DNA of 7,327 nt, taken from a bacterium CG2_30_54_10 (GTDB taxonomy: Bacteria; Muiribacteriota; Ozemobacteria; Ozemobacterales; Ozemobacteraceae). A program made the translations under genes and the position numbers. The notes under the pieces were generated by a model, which was not told the DNA's origin, ran no database searches, and saw nothing but the letters and a program-made list of their open reading frames with translations. The stretch covers positions 1-7,327 of the forward strand of contig MNYA01000433.1 in NCBI GenBank assembly GCA_001872985.1, written 5' to 3'. This document shows, one piece after another, positions 4,608 to 7,327 of the stretch; position 1 is the stretch's first letter, and each line of letters begins with the position of its first letter.

Positions 4608-5369
4608 GGAAATCTTCGTTGACCCTGTCGTATACTGCGTGGAGACTCTGTAGATCCTCGAGAATTTTCTGAACTTCCCCTTCGTCGCCGGTCGTCTCGG
4701 CAAGCAGAAGTTTTGTTCGGAGAAGTTTCAGGGATGCGGCGATGCTGCGCTTGTTGGCTTCGAATTTTTCCAGGAAGGCGGCCATTTTCTTGAGCTTGTC
4801 GATACTCTCCCGCAGATCTTTTGCTTGGGATTTTCCCATGATCTGCATATCGTGGCTGGTGGCTTTTACGGTCTCTTCTTCGAGCTGCCTCAGTTTCAGC
4901 TCCAAACCATGCATTGGCTCCTCGGCGAGGAGGGGAATAATGCGAAAGGCCTTGTCGCGAGCCTCCATGAGGGGCTGTATGACTCCTTTGATATGGCGGA
5001 GGTAGTACAGCCTCTTTACCGACTGAAGAGTTTCTGTCAGTTTTTCATATTCCAATTGTACTTCATGTATTCCGAGCCATTTTCGGGGGTCATTGAGAAC
5101 AACGTAGTGGGAAATAAAATAAAGCAGGATAAGATAGATGATGGTGAATTCCCAACCCCAGAGCATCCAGATGGGGGCGCCCACCCCGATAATGGCCGAC
5201 CGAATCAGAAAAAAATTGCCTCCAGGGCATAGCTTGGGGCTATCTTCAAGAAGAGCGGGCGCGTGAATGTCCTGCTCTTTTCGGTTTGCGCGTCGTACTC
5301 CATGTAATTGGCGTTGGCCAGGGGTTGACCGCAAAAAAGGCACCGGCCATTGATGAAGAAATGATTCAC
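4600..5369 (-). CDS. Unrecognised CxxC / two-membrane-segment / coiled-coil protein, with a -1 frame change
   Basis: I do not recognise this family. One frame gives 54 residues from GTG 5369 to a TGA at 5205-5207; the -1 frame continues from CTG at 5206-5208 to the stop at 4600. Joined at the T7 run (5209-5215) they give a coherent 256-residue protein. Residues 7-16 hold a single knuckle, GRCLFCGQPL (Cys10, Cys13). Two hydrophobic segments follow at about 44-71 and 74-93, with APIWMLWGWEF between them. From about 100 to the end it is charged and helical, rich in Lys, Glu and Leu, probably coiled coil. The join falls inside the first hydrophobic segment, so only the joined product makes sense. 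The second frame alone could start at an ATG at 5343, but its first 45 residues look unlike a protein. The ribosome-binding site before GTG 5369 is poor, so the start is uncertain. It may be frameshifted by error, mutated, or recoded. Confidence 0.68.
5208..5214 (-). other. T TTT TTC slippery heptamer at the frame junction
   Basis: On the minus strand the first frame reads GCA ATT TTT TTC TGA. The heptamer T TTT TTC has the X XXY YYZ form used in -1 ribosomal slippage; slipping gives TTT TTT CTG and enters the long downstream frame. A single extra T in the run (eight instead of seven) would encode the same joined protein without slippage. I see no clear stimulatory stem-loop 5-9 bases downstream; a GGGG/CCCC stem is possible about 20 bases on, and no Shine-Dalgarno stimulator is evident upstream. 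Confidence 0.55.
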
Positions 5370-5453
5370 GATTGGAAACCCCGCTCTGACTGTAGCAGAA
5401 AAAATGCCACGAATGAAGCCTGGAAAACGAGTAATGCCAAAAAGCCTATAGTT

Positions 5454-5482
5454 ATGTTACCATCGTTAGGCCTTTCTGTGAA
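5454..5482 (-). promoter_or_regulatory. Probable sigma70-type promoter of the leftward gene
   Basis: On the minus strand TTCACA (5482-5477, five of six to consensus) is followed by 17 bases and TAACAT (5459-5454), preceded by TGG, an extended -10. The spacing and -10 box are the same as in the hpf promoter. Transcription would begin near 5447, about 78 bases before GTG 5369, which argues against a start codon further upstream. Confidence 0.55.
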
Positions 5483-5551
5483 ATGTTTTTTCCTTGGCAA
5501 CGGCTGACAAATGGCTGAAAAGGGAATCATTTGTTGATCCCGGTGAAGAGC

Positions 5552-7102
5552 ATGGCGCAAGAGAAAAAAAACATTCTGATCGTTGATGATTCTCCCGACA
5601 ACATTACTATTCTAGGTGAAATTTTGAGCGCGGAATATGCCGTGACTTTTGCCTCCAACGGTGCAACTGCCCTGAAAATGATTGATTCCGACCCCCCGCC
5701 TGACTTGGTTCTTTTGGATATTATGATGCCACAAATGGACGGCCTCGAAGTTTGTCGGCGCATTAAAAGCAATCCGAAAACCCGGGAAATCCCCGTGATT
5801 TTCGTGACATCAATGGGCGAGGACATCAAAGAAGCCGAAGGGTTTTTCGTCGGGGGCGCGGATTATCTCACTAAGCCCGTGAGCCCAGTGGTCGTACGGG
5901 CGAGAGTCCGTACCCATCTGAGCATGAGCTCCCTGCGAAATAATTTGGCGCGGCAGAATGAGATCCTGCGGGAAAATATGCGTCTGCGTGAGGATGTTGA
6001 AAGAATTACCCGGCACGATCTGAAAAATCCAATTACCGCTTTTGTCACCATTCCAGCCAGCATGTCAAAGGACAAAAACCTGAACCAGAACCAAAGGGAA
6101 ATGCTGGAGATGCTCAATAAGGCCGGCTTGCGATCGTTGGAAATGGTAAACCGAACCTTGGATCTTTACAAAATGGAACAGGGTTTGTACGAGCTGAACC
6201 CTGGTTCGGTTAACGTCGCTGAAATCATCCGCAATATCGTGAGCGAATTTGCGATTCTGGTTTCCGAAAAAAGAATTTCGGTCATTGTTCTTTCCGACGG
6301 ATTGCCCGCCAAACCTGCCTTGAATTTCATCGTAATGGGGGAGGAGTTCCTGTTTTATTCCATGCTTTCCAATCTGATTAAAAATGCCCTGGAAGCTTCG
6401 CCCCATGACCGGGAAGTAAAAATCAACCTTGTCTCGTTTCCCCGAGCGACAATAGAAATATGGAACCAGGGTGAAATTCCAACCGAGATTCGCGGACGGT
6501 TTACGGAAAGGTATGCAACATTTGGAAAAAAAGCGGGAACCGGTCTTGGAGCATATTCCGCCCGAATGATGGCCAAAACCCTCGGTGGCGAACTATCCTT
6601 TCAAACATCCAGTGCGAAAGGAACCTTTCTAAGGGTAACCCTTGCCGGGGGTAGCCTTTCCACAACAATCTCAGAGACCGCTTCGGTAGACTTCGGCACG
6701 ATTAAATCGAGAGCGACGGTGAGAATTCTCGTCGTCGATGATTACGCGATCATGAGAAAACTTATCACTTCAAGTCTGCGGCAGTCCGGGTTCCTTAATA
6801 TTGTCGAAGCCGAAGATGTCAAATGCGCGCGTGGTTTTCTGGAAAAAGAAATCCCCGATCTGGTTCTTTCCGACTGGGACATGCCCGGAGGAACCGGATT
6901 AGATCTCCTTCGGATGATCCGGGCCGCCCCCGATGGAAAAAACATTCCCTTCCTCCTCATTACCGGCCGCGTAACTCAGGACGCCATTAAATCGGCACAG
7001 GATGCCGGTGTAACCGGAATTTTGTGGAAGCCGTTTTCCCATGACATTTTAACGAACAAAGTGGAAGGACTTCTTTGTTTATCCGATGACCCCGAAAAGT
7101 GA
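5552..7102 (+). CDS. Cytoplasmic hybrid sensor histidine kinase, receiver-HisKA-HATPase-receiver
   Basis: Encodes 516 residues. The first receiver (about 7-122) has Asp12/Asp13, phosphoacceptor Asp56 in LLDIMMP, Thr86 and Lys108. A helical linker (about 125-152) leads to the HisKA dimerisation domain with the H-box RITRHDLKNP, His155 being the autophosphorylation site. The ATPase domain has the N-box NLIKNALEAS (Asn278) and the G-box GTGLGAYSA (329-337). The C-terminal receiver (about 390-508) has Asp396/Asp397, phosphoacceptor Asp441 in LSDWDMP, Thr471 and Lys493, and resembles CheY. There is no membrane segment, sensory PAS domain or DNA-binding output, so it probably relays phosphate between an upstream partner acting on the first receiver and a downstream target. 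ATG 5552 has GGTGA six bases upstream; a TTG at 5531, behind AAGGGA, would add seven residues. It is divergent from the gene at 4600-5369, with no good promoter of its own seen. Its target cannot be read from the sequence. Confidence 0.93.
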   Translation: MAQEKKNILIVDDSPDNITILGEILSAEYAVTFASNGATALKMIDSDPPPDLVLLDIMMPQMDGLEVCRRIKSNPKTREIPVIFVTSMGEDIKEAEGFFVGGADYLTKPVSPVVVRARVRTHLSMSSLRNNLARQNEILRENMRLREDVERITRHDLKNPITAFVTIPASMSKDKNLNQNQREMLEMLNKAGLRSLEMVNRTLDLYKMEQGLYELNPGSVNVAEIIRNIVSEFAILVSEKRISVIVLSDGLPAKPALNFIVMGEEFLFYSMLSNLIKNALEASPHDREVKINLVSFPRATIEIWNQGEIPTEIRGRFTERYATFGKKAGTGLGAYSARMMAKTLGGELSFQTSSAKGTFLRVTLAGGSLSTTISETASVDFGTIKSRATVRILVVDDYAIMRKLITSSLRQSGFLNIVEAEDVKCARGFLEKEIPDLVLSDWDMPGGTGLDLLRMIRAAPDGKNIPFLLITGRVTQDAIKSAQDAGVTGILWKPFSHDILTNKVEGLLCLSDDPEK

Positions 7103-7327
7103 TTGACAAAGATTTCAGGTATCTACTCAATAATTCGGGGAAACTCAATGATTCCTGGCGCAAGAGATTTCTCCCTTCGGTCGAAATGACAGCATCGTTT
7201 GTCATTCCGAACGAATGTGAGGAATCTCGCTTTCTGTTGAGAATCAGCGAATGCCCTTCCTTTTGAGCAGATACGATTTCAGACTGGTTTTTCGGCATCC
7301 CGGATCCGGTTTGAAAAGGCGATAGAT
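7103..7327. other. Gene-free right end of the window
   Basis: These 225 bases follow the kinase stop. They contain the palindromic repeat at 7164-7228. The only open frame is on the minus strand and runs through that repeat, giving an ISTEGRNLLR-type string that I regard as a translated repeat, not a protein. CCCCGAA (7090-7096, inside the kinase gene) and TTCGGGG (7134-7140) are complementary but 37 bases apart with no T run, so no terminator is called. Confidence 0.65.
7164..7228. repeat. 65-bp imperfect palindrome, dispersed-repeat type
   Basis: The left arm 7164-7191 (GAGATTTCTCCC...) pairs with the right arm 7200-7228 (...GAGGAATCTC) with 24 matches, four mismatches and one gap around the eight-base loop GCATCGTT. 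The core TGTCATTCCGAACGAATG and GAGGAATCTC resemble a palindromic element that I recall as very widespread between genes in many bacteria, often misannotated as a small protein with ISTEGRNL. It could act as a transcript-end hairpin for the kinase. Confidence 0.75.

Noticed and set aside
4188..4653. Two rightward open frames (4188-4427 and 4432-4653) after secA
   Set aside because: They have non-ATG starts, no ribosome-binding site, low-complexity content, and are built from the intergenic repeats.
5286..5507. Rightward open frame opposite the start of the leftward gene
   Set aside because: It is antisense to the CxxC-encoding region and its promoter, with no recognisable protein features.
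5494..5510. Sigma54-like TTGGCA before the kinase
   Set aside because: The -12 GC pair is missing at the required spacing.
7103..7131. TTGACA at 7103-7108 as a promoter for a gene beyond the window
   Set aside because: At 17 bases the -10 would be CTCAAT, which matches only three of six positions, and no gene start is visible.
6987..7298. Leftward 103-residue open frame at the right end
   Set aside because: It is the translated palindromic repeat (ISTEGRNLLR-type string) plus antisense of the kinase gene.

Overview
The window holds three co-directional housekeeping genes on the + strand, hpf (172-768), a ptsN-type EIIA (800-1255) and secA (1357-4110). A repeat-rich 489-bp spacer follows, then a leftward gene for an unrecognised membrane/coiled-coil protein (4600-5369, apparently frameshifted), and divergently from it a hybrid sensor kinase (5552-7102). 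The last 225 bp contain a palindromic dispersed repeat and no gene. Base composition is moderate, and starts and ribosome-binding sites are ordinary bacterial ones (AGGAGG before hpf, GGAGG before a TTG start in ptsN). Long-form HPF, EIIA and a SecA with a zinc-binding tail suggest a Gram-negative-type environmental bacterium. The intergenic repeats (ATCTGCGTTA decamers, CAGTTTC heptamers, and a palindrome whose complement would read ISTEGRNLLR) are of a kind I associate with large-genome environmental lineages and metagenome-derived genomes. I cannot name a phylum from this sequence.

Region by region: bases 1-73 are one copy of a 73-bp repeat that carries a 10-bp stem-loop and a canonical intrinsic terminator, closing whatever gene lies to the left. 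A good sigma70-type promoter (TTGACA, 17-bp spacer, TGC-TAACAT) then starts the hpf-ptsN-secA transcription unit. hpf and ptsN are 31 bp apart. secA is separated from ptsN by 101 bp containing two stem-loops, the second terminator-like and lying just before the secA ribosome-binding site. Downstream of secA a second, inverted copy of the 73-bp repeat (4260-4332, 68/73 identical) sits inside a 407-bp segment bounded by 23-bp inverted repeats. In both copies the terminator faces transcription coming from outside, so the pair brackets and insulates the hpf-ptsN-secA block.

The leftward gene is best read as a 256-residue protein: a CxxC knuckle, two membrane segments and a long helical tail. Its reading frame changes by -1 exactly at a T TTT TTC heptamer. 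Sequencing error, recent mutation, transcriptional slippage and programmed frameshifting are all possible. The divergent kinase has a receiver-HisKA-HATPase-receiver layout with all phosphorylation residues intact and no membrane segment.

HPF (ribosome hibernation), EIIA (phosphotransfer regulation) and SecA (export motor) are linked here by shared transcription. Any functional link between the kinase and the membrane protein is only inferred from their divergent arrangement. I see no defence system, CRISPR array, tRNA, rRNA or complete transposon.
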